Source: CAKOSP01 sp964369625
GTDB lineage: Bacteria > Bacillota_I > Bacilli_A > RF39 > UBA660
Direction of reading: 5' to 3'
Length of the DNA stretch: 22,267 bases
Assembly: GCA_964369625.1 (NCBI GenBank)
Contig: CAYJFC010000021.1
Span: 1-22,267, forward strand
Below, piece by piece: positions 15,505 through 22,267 of this stretch. Both the position numbers and the translations under genes were made by a program. The notes below the pieces were generated by a model. It had not been told where the DNA came from, did not search any database, and saw nothing but the letters and a program-made list of their open reading frames with translations. The number at the start of each line of letters is the position of its first letter. The stretch's first letter is position 1.

Positions 15505-16956
15505 TTATTTTTGCAAGTATTTATTTAAAATTTCACTTGTTATAACAGGATTTGCTTTGCCTTTAGTTTCTTTCATGACCTGTCCTACAAAAAATTGAAA
15601 TAAATTTGTTCTACCATTTTTGTAAGCATTTACTTGATCTAAATTATTATTTATTATTGATTTTATTATATCTTCTAGCATCTTAGTATCCGATACTTGC
15701 ATATTATCGGTTATAAGTTCACTTGGACTTTTATTTTCATTAATACTAACAATAAATATTTCCTTACCTTGTTTACTTGATATACTTCCATTTTCAATAT
15801 TATCTGTTATTATTTTTAGATAATTTGGAGTTAAATAAAAATCTTTGATATCAATTTCTTCCTTATTTAAATACCCCATAATAGTAGTAAGTATCCAGTT
15901 ACATGCAATATTTGGGTTTATTCCACACTTTATACATTCTTCAAAATAATCAGATATATTTTTACTTTTTATTAATGCATTTGCTTCTTTTTCACTAAAT
16001 TTATATTCATTTAAATATTTATTTAATCTTTCATTTGGAAGCAAAGGTATTTCTTTTTTAATATTTTCTAAAAATTCACTTGTTACTTTATATTTTGGTA
16101 TATTTGGTTCAACAAAATATTTGTAATCAATTGCATCAACTTTACCACGCATAAATACAGTGCTCATAGTCGCTTCATCCCAGCGCCTTGTTTGCTGTTC
16201 TATTTGAACGTATGTGCCATTTTCCTTAGCTTCAATTTGCCTTTTTATTTCATATTCTATTGCTTCTCTAACTCCACCAATAGAATTAACATTTTTAACT
16301 TCTACTTTAACTCCCCAATTATCTGGATTATTTTCATCTAAACTGTTGTCCATGATTGAAATATTTACATCACAACGAACTTGCCCTTTTTTTGTATCAG
16401 CATCACTTATATTAGCATATCTATATATTAACATCATATTTTCTAAAAAAGCTGTTGCTTCTTTACTAGTTCTAAAATCTGGCTCAGTAACAAGTTCTAA
16501 AAGAGGAGCTCCTGCTCTATTATAATCAAGAAGAGAGTATTCATCGTAATGATCTTGCGATGCAGTATCTTCTTCTAGATGAATATTATTTATTCTTACA
16601 CTTTTTATTTTGCCTTCACACATATATTCTAACTTACCATATATTCCAACTGGCGCAGGTTTTGTTTCCTGCGTTATTTGATAACCTTTAGGTAAGTCAG
16701 GATAATAATAATTTTTTCTTTCGAAATATATATATTCAGGTGTTTGGCAATTTAAAATCACACTAGCTAATAAAGCTTTTCTTAAGGCTTCTTTATTAAG
16801 AACTGGTAAACAACCTGGAAATGCCATATCAAGTGGTCTTACATTTGAATTAGGAATTTCAGAAAAACTATTTTTAGCACTTGAGAAAACTTTTGTATTA
16901 GTTCTACTTATTTCACAGTGCATTTCAAGACCTATTAATACTTTATATTTATCCAT
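15505..16956 (-). CDS. gatB: Asp/Glu-tRNA amidotransferase subunit B
   Basis: tRNA-binding kinase-like subunit of GatCAB, which phosphorylates Glu- or Asp-tRNA and amidates it with ammonia from GatA. The 483 residues match the family. The start reads GLEMHCEISRTNTKVFSSAKN, then LPKGYQITQ, EDTASQDH, LLDYNRAGAPLLELVTEPDFRT, DVNIS and EVKNVNSI; the YqeY-like tail (about 340-480) ends FFVGQVMKETKGKANP. The start lies one base after the gatA stop, with GGAGGT inside the gatA end. Because asnS is in the same operon, Glu-tRNA-Gln is the surest substrate. Confidence 0.96.
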   Translation of the reverse strand: MDKYKVLIGLEMHCEISRTNTKVFSSAKNSFSEIPNSNVRPLDMAFPGCLPVLNKEALRKALLASVILNCQTPEYIYFERKNYYYPDLPKGYQITQETKPAPVGIYGKLEYMCEGKIKSVRINNIHLEEDTASQDHYDEYSLLDYNRAGAPLLELVTEPDFRTSKEATAFLENMMLIYRYANISDADTKKGQVRCDVNISIMDNSLDENNPDNWGVKVEVKNVNSIGGVREAIEYEIKRQIEAKENGTYVQIEQQTRRWDEATMSTVFMRGKVDAIDYKYFVEPNIPKYKVTSEFLENIKKEIPLLPNERLNKYLNEYKFSEKEANALIKSKNISDYFEECIKCGINPNIACNWILTTIMGYLNKEEIDIKDFYLTPNYLKIITDNIENGSISSKQGKEIFIVSINENKSPSELITDNMQVSDTKMLEDIIKSIINNNLDQVNAYKNGRTNLFQFFVGQVMKETKGKANPVITSEILNKYLQK

Positions 16957-16957
16957 A

Positions 16958-18406
16958 TTAATTTACCTCCGCTATTTGATTTTTATATTCCATTTTACCT
17001 TCTAGAGCTGCTGCAATAGCTAAAAGATTTTCATCTTCATAATTATTACATGTTATATTTAGCCCCACAGGCAAATTATTTACAAAACCACTTGGTATTG
17101 TAATACTAGGAAATCCACCAAAGTTACCAATTATTAAATGATCTTCTAGCGCTAAAGAATTATTATCATACATTTCATTAGCAGCATTTAAATTTTTCGC
17201 TGGACCACTTGAAACAGGAAGTATAACTGCATCATATTTTTTATATAAATTTTTCCAAATATCTACAACTAATCTTCTTAATCTTTGGGCATTGTGAAAA
17301 TATTTATCTTTATTTTCTGCTTGGAGAACATATGAACCAATTACAAAACGTCTTTTAATAAGTGGAGAGAATCCATTAGTTCTATATTCTTTCATCATTT
17401 TTATATAATCATCCGCTTTATTTCTTGGACCAAATACTATTCCAGTTAGATTACTCATATTGCTACTAGCCTCAGCGCAGCTGATTACTACATATGCACT
17501 AGAAACTGCATTTAAAATATTTTGATCAATTGATTCTTCACAAACTTCCATTCCAAGACTTTTACATAAATTTATTTTTTCATGGAAATTTTCTAAATGC
17601 TTCATAAGTTCTTCATTTGCATTAGGATAATTATTTATATCACATAACTCTTTGATATAACATATTTTTTTACCACTTACATTCTTATTTAAATTATCTA
17701 ATAAGTTTATATCTTTAGAATCCCAGCTTGTCATATCAAGTTCATCTATACCTTTAGCGTTATCTACCACTATAGCAGCATCTTCTACGCTACGCGTAAA
17801 TACCCCTACAGTATCTAGGCTACTAGCAAATGCAAATAAGCCATGTCTTGATATCATACCATAAGTCGGTTTATAGCCAACTATACCACAGTACGCAGCA
17901 GGCTTTCTAATCGAGTCACCTGTATCAGAACCTAGAGCATATGGATATACTCCAGCAGCTACTGCTGCTGCAGATCCTGCTGAAGAACCTGCGCACATTT
18001 TAGTTGTGTCCCATGGGTTTTTTACTGGACCAGTGTGACAAGTAGTTCCTGTTCCGCCCATTCCAAATTCATCTAATGCAGTTTTATTAACTATAACTGC
18101 TCCTGCTTTTTTTAAATTTGAAACGACAGTAGCATCAAAAAATGGCACATAATTTTTAAGTGTATTAGATGAACCTGTCGATAGTATTTTTTCAGTAGAT
18201 ATATTATCTTTAACTCCAAAAGGTATCCCCGATAATAAATTATCTGTTACATGCCCATCATTTATATCATTCAATATTGTAACAAATGAATTACATTTAT
18301 TTTGGACAACATATGAATTATTTATCGAGTTTTCTATTAAATTTTTAGAGGTAATTTCACCTTTTATTAAGCTTTCGTGAATTTGTTTAATATTTAAATT
18401 ATTCAT
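16958..18406 (-). CDS. gatA: Asp/Glu-tRNA amidotransferase subunit A (glutaminase), with unusual active-site neighbours
   Basis: Releases ammonia from glutamine and passes it to GatB. The 482 residues have the amidase-signature fold. The Ser-cisSer-Lys triad is intact by spacing against Staphylococcus aureus GatA (Lys79, Ser154, Ser178): here Lys66, Ser141 and Ser165. The flanking glycines differ. The usual GGSSGGS is AGSSAGS (139-145) and the usual GSDTGGSIRQP is GSDTGDSIRKP (159-169), putting Asp164 next to the nucleophile. The nucleotides read GGT GAC TCG, so this is encoded, not a translation slip. The ATG overlaps the end of gatC by 8 bases, with GGAGG just upstream. Function is probably kept, with possible change in the oxyanion region. 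Confidence 0.95.
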   Translation of the reverse strand: MNNLNIKQIHESLIKGEITSKNLIENSINNSYVVQNKCNSFVTILNDINDGHVTDNLLSGIPFGVKDNISTEKILSTGSSNTLKNYVPFFDATVVSNLKKAGAVIVNKTALDEFGMGGTGTTCHTGPVKNPWDTTKMCAGSSAGSAAAVAAGVYPYALGSDTGDSIRKPAAYCGIVGYKPTYGMISRHGLFAFASSLDTVGVFTRSVEDAAIVVDNAKGIDELDMTSWDSKDINLLDNLNKNVSGKKICYIKELCDINNYPNANEELMKHLENFHEKINLCKSLGMEVCEESIDQNILNAVSSAYVVISCAEASSNMSNLTGIVFGPRNKADDYIKMMKEYRTNGFSPLIKRRFVIGSYVLQAENKDKYFHNAQRLRRLVVDIWKNLYKKYDAVILPVSSGPAKNLNAANEMYDNNSLALEDHLIIGNFGGFPSITIPSGFVNNLPVGLNITCNNYEDENLLAIAAALEGKMEYKNQIAEVN

Positions 18407-18704
18407 TTGATCCTCCTACTACCTTAGGAATTTCTATTTCTCTACCAGCTACTTCATCACAGTTTTGAAGTAACTTATCTATTGGAGTAGATTCCTTTAT
18501 TATATCTTCTCTAAGTTCATAAGAAAAATCATCAAGAGCGTGAGTCATTGGTTCAATACTTTCTATATTAGGTATTTTATTAATTAAATTTACCATTTTA
18601 TCTATTTCTTCAAATTCATCACTTACCATTTGACTTTCTTCTTCAGTTAAACCTATTAATAGCTTATCTGCATACTCATTTACTTTCTCTTTAGTAAATT
18701 TCAT
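18399..18704 (-). CDS. gatC: Asp/Glu-tRNA amidotransferase subunit C
   Basis: Small subunit that wraps around and stabilises GatA and GatB. The 101 residues show the family layout: a helical N-terminus (VNEYADKLLIGLTEEESQ), then FEEIDKMVNLINKI, then the conserved IEPMTHALD segment and an extended C-terminus (LLQNCDEVAGREIEIPKVV). AAGGAGGT precedes the ATG, nine bases after the asnS stop; the end overlaps gatA. Confidence 0.93.
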   Translation of the reverse strand: MKFTKEKVNEYADKLLIGLTEEESQMVSDEFEEIDKMVNLINKIPNIESIEPMTHALDDFSYELREDIIKESTPIDKLLQNCDEVAGREIEIPKVVGGSNE

Positions 18705-18713
18705 TTTACCTCC

Positions 18714-20084
18714 TTAAAATTCGCAATTATTTGGTGTTCTATGATATGGAATTACATCCCTTATATTATCAATACCAGTTAAATACATTAGTAATCTTTC
18801 AAAACCAATTCCAAATCCAGAATGCTCTACTGTACCAAATTTACGTAAATTTAAATACCAGTATAATTCTTCTTTATCAATACCCATTTCATCCATTCTT
18901 TTAGAAAGTTTATCATAATCTTCTTCTCTTTGAGAACCGCCGATAAGCTCACCAACTCCTGGAACTTCTAAATCCACTGCTGCTACAGTTTTTCCATCTT
19001 CATTTTGTTTCATATAAAATGATTTTATATCTTTAGGCCAGTTATATATAAATACTGGTCCCCCAAAATATTCTGTTATATATTTTTCATGTTCTTTAGC
19101 AATATCTTCCCCTTGAATAGGTTCAAATTCCCATTTTACATCTGCTTTTTGTAAAATATTTATTACTTCTTCATGTGTAATTCTAGTAAATTCACTATTA
19201 ATAAGTTTGTTTAATTTTTCAAGTAACCCTTTTTCAATAAAACTATCTAAAAAAGCCATTTCATCTTGCGCTTTATCTAAAACATACTTAACGATATATT
19301 TAAGCATATCTTCCATTATATCCATATCACCCGCTAAATCACAAAATGCTATTTCTGGTTCTACCATCCAAAATTCTGAGGCATGTGTTTTTGTATTAGA
19401 ATTTTCTGCTCTAAATGTTGGTCCAAACGTATACGTTTTTGTAAATGCAGTTGCAAATGTTTCTGCTTCAAGTTGCCCAGATACTGTTAAACCAGCTTTC
19501 TTTCCAAAAAAATCATCTTTGTAATCGTATTTACCTGATGAAGCTATTTTATCTTTATCTAATATAGAAACATTAAACATTTCTCCTGCTCCTTCACAGT
19601 CTGACGCAGTTATTATTGGGGCATGAAAATATACGTATCCTCTATCTTGAAAATAAGTATGCAAAGCCATTGAAGTAATACTTCTTATTCTAAATACAGC
19701 ATTAAACAAGTTAGTTCTTGGTCTTAAGTATGCTTCTTCTCTTAAAAACTCTCTAGTATGTCTTTTAGGTTGTATAGGATAATCTTCACCGCATGCACCA
19801 AGTACTTTAACACTTAAAGCATTAAGTTCAAAATCTCCTTGACCAACAGCTTTTGTAACAACACATTTAATTGATAGCGATGTTCCGACTAATATTTTTT
19901 GTACATCTTCAAAATTTTCTAACGTTCTATCATATACTACTTGCACAGTTTTAAAACACGTTCCATCAGTAAAATCTATAAAACCAAAATCTTTTTGTTT
20001 ACGATGATTTCTTACCCATCCATTTACTTCAACATCTTTTTGTAGATGTTTTTCATAACAGCTATATAATTTTTTTATTTCCAT
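18714..20084 (-). CDS. asnS: Asparaginyl-tRNA synthetase
   Basis: Charges tRNA-Asn directly. The 456 residues have an N-terminal OB fold (about 15-110, VNGWVRNHRKQKDFGFIDFTDG) and a class II catalytic core. ITASDCEGAGEMF, LTVSGQLEAE, FGPTFRAENSNTKTHASEFWMVEPE (motif 2), GIGFERLLMYLTGI (motif 3) and the end VIPYHRTPNNCEF identify AsnRS instead of AspRS. It lies nine bases after hisS and nine before gatC. Having AsnRS makes the transamidation route to Asn-tRNA dispensable, so GatCAB in the same operon likely serves Gln-tRNA at least. Confidence 0.95.
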   Translation of the reverse strand: MEIKKLYSCYEKHLQKDVEVNGWVRNHRKQKDFGFIDFTDGTCFKTVQVVYDRTLENFEDVQKILVGTSLSIKCVVTKAVGQGDFELNALSVKVLGACGEDYPIQPKRHTREFLREEAYLRPRTNLFNAVFRIRSITSMALHTYFQDRGYVYFHAPIITASDCEGAGEMFNVSILDKDKIASSGKYDYKDDFFGKKAGLTVSGQLEAETFATAFTKTYTFGPTFRAENSNTKTHASEFWMVEPEIAFCDLAGDMDIMEDMLKYIVKYVLDKAQDEMAFLDSFIEKGLLEKLNKLINSEFTRITHEEVINILQKADVKWEFEPIQGEDIAKEHEKYITEYFGGPVFIYNWPKDIKSFYMKQNEDGKTVAAVDLEVPGVGELIGGSQREEDYDKLSKRMDEMGIDKEELYWYLNLRKFGTVEHSGFGIGFERLLMYLTGIDNIRDVIPYHRTPNNCEF

Positions 20085-20093
20085 TTTTTCTCC

Positions 20094-21344
20094 TTATAAA
20101 TTTTGCATGAAATATTCTACTACTTCATATTCATCTATTTTAATTTCTTCTTTTGTAGCATTATCTTTAATAGTAATTAAACCTTTTTGTAAATCTTCAT
20201 TATTTAGTATAATCATATATTTACTATTATATTTATCTACAAGTTTAAATTGCGATTTAAAACTTACATCATTTAAACAATTTTCAGTTATAATTCCGTT
20301 CAATCTTAAATCCTGACTTATTTTAAGTGCATGATATTTTTCTTCCTGACTTATTGCCATTATATACACATCAACACTTTTATTAAATGTATTTAATTTT
20401 TCTTTTTCTTTTAAATCAATTATTATACGGTCAAGTCCTAAACCAAAACCAGTTGCACTCATTTTAGGCCCCCCTAAAGATTCAACTAGGCTATCGTATC
20501 TACCTCCGCCACCTAAAGCAATACCACCTTCATTTAAAAACTCATAAACTATATCAGTATAATAATCAAGTCCTCGAACAATTGATGTATCAATAACATA
20601 ATCTACTTCAAGCATCATTAATTGTTCCTTTAATTCATCTAATCTTGCCTTTGCAGCTTCACTTAAATAATCAGTAATTTTTGGCAAATTTTCAAATACT
20701 TTGCTTTTTTTGTCTATTTTGCAATCAATAATTCTAAGTGGGTTAGTTTCAAATCTATTTTGACAATCATTACATAAATCTTTTAAATGTGGTTTAATAT
20801 ATTCTTTTAAAGCTTTAATATAATTTTCCTTGGATTCCTTATCTCCTAAAGAATTAATAGATACAGTAATATCATCTAAACCAAAATCTTTAATAATATT
20901 ATATCCTAACGAAATAACTTCAGCATCAATAAGTGTACTATCAGCATTAAATACTTCAACACCAAACTGAGTAAATTCTCTGTTACGACCTTTTTGAGGT
21001 CTTTCATATCTATACATTGTTCCAGTGTAATAGTATTTAATTGCATCAGTTCTATTTCCATATAATTTATTTTCTATTAAGCTTCTCACAACACCTGCTG
21101 TGCCTTCTGGTCTTAGAGTAATTTTTCTATCACCACGATCGGTAAAATCATATGTTTCTTTTTTTACTATATCTGATGATTCTCCAGCACTTCTGTGAAA
21201 TAGTTCACTAGCTTCAATTATTGGAGTTCTTATATAATCATAGTTATAAAGAGTCATATAATTTTCAATTATATTATTTATATTATTATAAATAATTGCT
21301 TCTTCATTATAAATATCATACATTCCTTTTTGTTTTGTTATCAT
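20094..21344 (-). CDS. hisS: Histidyl-tRNA synthetase
   Basis: Class II synthetase that charges tRNA-His. The 416 residues are near the family length. Motif 1 region: MYDIYNEEA...YDYIRTPIIEASELF; motif 2: GTMYRYERPQKGRNREFTQFGVEVF; preceded by TLRPEGTAGVVRSL; His-specific motif RGLDYYTDIVYEF and GGGGRYDSL; motif 3 TGFGLGLDRII; then an anticodon-binding domain from about 325. The ATG at 21344 follows AAAGAGG, just after the T-box terminator. First gene of the operon. Confidence 0.96.
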   Translation of the reverse strand: MITKQKGMYDIYNEEAIIYNNINNIIENYMTLYNYDYIRTPIIEASELFHRSAGESSDIVKKETYDFTDRGDRKITLRPEGTAGVVRSLIENKLYGNRTDAIKYYYTGTMYRYERPQKGRNREFTQFGVEVFNADSTLIDAEVISLGYNIIKDFGLDDITVSINSLGDKESKENYIKALKEYIKPHLKDLCNDCQNRFETNPLRIIDCKIDKKSKVFENLPKITDYLSEAAKARLDELKEQLMMLEVDYVIDTSIVRGLDYYTDIVYEFLNEGGIALGGGGRYDSLVESLGGPKMSATGFGLGLDRIIIDLKEKEKLNTFNKSVDVYIMAISQEEKYHALKISQDLRLNGIITENCLNDVSFKSQFKLVDKYNSKYMIILNNEDLQKGLITIKDNATKEEIKIDEYEVVEYFMQNL

Positions 21345-21360
21345 TTTTAACCTCTTTCTA

Positions 21361-21570
21361 ATAAAAATAACCTAGAAGCTGTAAGGGCGAGAAAAATCTC
21401 ACGGTACCACCTTACTTTCTAGGTCTAATTTATTTATCGCTCTTAAGCGTTTTTCTGTTTATTTGAAAATTGTTATTCATATGCTACATATTAGGTATTT
21501 TCACCAACTAACCTTCTCTTAAAATATATATGCTATATTACTTCTTTTTCCAGAAAAAATATTACATATA
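21361..21570 (-). promoter_or_regulatory. T-box riboswitch, specifier probably AAC (Asn)
   Basis: Leader that senses uncharged tRNA by transcription antitermination. The T-box core AAGGTGGTACCG is at about 21414-21402. The terminator pairs CCTAGAA and GTAAGG with CCTTAC and TTCTAGG, and ends in a T-rich tract at 21370-21361. Stem I base: TTTTCTG with CAGAAAA and GAAAA (21550-21546) with TTTTC (21469-21465). The specifier loop has AGTA on the 5' side (21542-21539) and GAA on the 3' side (21478-21476), the usual loop-E pair. One base later comes AAC (21474-21472) and then A. A His codon is present only inside the stem. So tRNA-Asn is the likely effector, matching asnS, not hisS. Confidence 0.85.
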
Positions 21571-21571
21571 T

Positions 21572-21600
21572 ATAATACTAAAAAATGCTCATTTAGTCAA
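21572..21600 (-). promoter_or_regulatory. Promoter of the T-box operon
   Basis: TTGACT (21600-21595), 17-base spacer, TATTAT (21577-21572). Each box is one base from consensus. Transcription would start just ahead of stem I of the T-box. Confidence 0.8.
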
Positions 21601-21625
21601 TAGTAGCGCGATTTATGACTATAGG

Positions 21626-22267
21626 TTATTTATTTAAAATATTATTTATTTCATCAACACTTTTATTTGTTACTTTAGAAATAGTTTCTATATCTATATT
21701 ATTCTCTTGCATTGCTTTAATATTATTTATAATCCCTTGCTCAATTCCTTTCTCAATTCCTTTCTCAATTCCTTGTTCATAGCCTAAGTCTTTAAAATAA
21801 TTTTGATAATATATTTTGTCTAACTCTCTTTTTTCTTCATTAAATTTTATCCATTGATATGCTTGTGATGCTTCAATATCATCTACTGCATCACTTATTT
21901 CTTTTGCTATTTCATCTTCTTTTCCCAAAATTTTCAAATCCTCCCTATTTTTTATTGATAAGCATTTTAGTAAACTAATCATTTTTTTACTATACATTTC
22001 TTTTTCAATTTTTCTTAAGTTGATTACATGATTTTCTAGTGGATACATATAATCTCTTGTGTCCATTTTATCACACATAGTTAACTTTGTGTAGAATTTT
22101 TTAAATATTTTTTCATCATCTACAAAAAATATTGCATATACAGGTTTTATTTCTTTATAATCGTCACCCTTTATTATAGGTTGTCCTGATATTAATTTCC
22201 CATTGTAATATGCCATTCTTTTTAAATAGTTTTTACCTATATAATTTTGCATCTCTATATATACTAT
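21626..22267 (-). CDS. PD-(D/E)XK nuclease / Rpn-type transposase family protein, 5' end outside the window
   Basis: C-terminal part of a PDDEXK_2 (Rpn/YhgA-like) protein, a family linked to DNA cleavage and recombination. The frame stays open to the window edge, and the last visible codons read IVYIEMQ, the end of the catalytic ExQ/ExK strand. The ATG at 22252 is therefore internal, and the true start lies beyond base 22267. Next come GKNYLKRMAYYNGKLI and GQPIIKGDDYKEIKPVYAI, typical of the family. Near the C-terminus GIEKGIEKGIEQGI is the Gly-x-x-x repeat often seen in these proteins, followed by a helix-turn-helix-like tail (TISKVTNKSVDEINNIL). It lies upstream of the T-box promoter with no clear terminator between. 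Confidence 0.85.
   Translation of the reverse strand: MVYIEMQNYIGKNYLKRMAYYNGKLISGQPIIKGDDYKEIKPVYAIFFVDDEKIFKKFYTKLTMCDKMDTRDYMYPLENHVINLRKIEKEMYSKKMISLLKCLSIKNREDLKILGKEDEIAKEISDAVDDIEASQAYQWIKFNEEKRELDKIYYQNYFKDLGYEQGIEKGIEKGIEQGIINNIKAMQENNIDIETISKVTNKSVDEINNILNK
21740..21775 (-). repeat. Three tandem 12-base units encoding GIEK/GIEQ
   Basis: On the plus strand CTCAATTCCTTT is repeated with one final mismatch (21740-21751, 21752-21763, 21764-21775). In the gene each unit gives Gly-Ile-Glu-Lys/Gln; such in-frame repeats can expand or contract by slippage. Confidence 0.9.

Noticed and set aside
19207..19524. Plus-strand open frame of 105 codons inside asnS
   Set aside because: It is a shadow of a strongly conserved gene, without a ribosome binding site.
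18714..20084. Aspartyl-tRNA synthetase (as in many hisS-aspS operons)
   Set aside because: The 456-residue length, the ITASDCEGAGEMF motif and the VIPYHRTPNNCEF end are those of AsnRS; the GAD insertion domain of bacterial AspRS is absent.
1..22267. CRISPR array, tRNA or rRNA genes, insertion sequence ends
   Set aside because: I saw no regularly spaced repeats, no cloverleaf with CCA-like end and no rRNA signature; the only repeats found are short in-gene tandems.

Overview
The window is a very AT-rich stretch with short intergenic gaps, standard-code stops (TGA terminates rarA, gpd and an ABC permease), strong AGGAGG-type ribosome binding sites and Firmicutes-type control elements (T-box, 6S RNA, TATAAT boxes). 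This suggests a small-genome, low-GC Firmicute (Bacilli/Erysipelotrichia/RF39-like or Mollicute-adjacent), probably host-associated and arginine-fermenting. The lineage is an inference from gene content and composition. Two N runs (295-358 and 673-682) show that this is a draft or metagenomic assembly.

Region 1 (about 1-6290, minus strand) is an arginine-use operon. From a promoter at about 6242-6269 it runs: membrane-anchored solute-binding protein, ABC permease, ABC ATPase, arginine deiminase (arcA), ornithine carbamoyltransferase (arcB/argF), YfcC-family carrier (arcD-like) and carbamate kinase (arcC, cut by the window edge). Together these import arginine, degrade it to ornithine, CO2 and ammonia, and make ATP. 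Region 2 (6318-8173) holds a ZIP metal transporter, an unrecognised 42-residue Asn/Ser-rich gene on the plus strand, and a XerC/D recombinase; the transcripts of the last two appear to overlap in antisense.

Region 3 (8275-10996, plus strand) has rarA and gpsA, overlapping by 4 bases, then an unrecognised 159-residue gene. It converges on a shared terminator with tcdA. Upstream of tcdA lies a structured RNA of about 175 nt that I interpret as 6S RNA; tcdA, 6S RNA and rarA are also neighbours in Bacillus subtilis. Region 4 (11888-14736) encodes a membrane-anchored glucosaminidase-like wall hydrolase and a HerA-type ATPase, each with its own promoter.

Region 5 (14780-21600, minus strand) is a translation operon: T-box leader, hisS, asnS, gatC, gatA, gatB, then three small unrecognised genes of 65, 105 and 50 codons. 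The last two share a repeated motif of about 20 residues. The T-box specifier looks like AAC (Asn), so the operon probably responds to uncharged tRNA-Asn. The right edge (21626 onward) holds the C-terminal part of a PD-(D/E)XK (Rpn/PDDEXK_2) nuclease-transposase family protein.

Most genes are housekeeping. The least explained items are the repeat-bearing small proteins after gatB, the 42-residue gene, the 159-residue gene, and a GatA with substitutions beside its catalytic serines.
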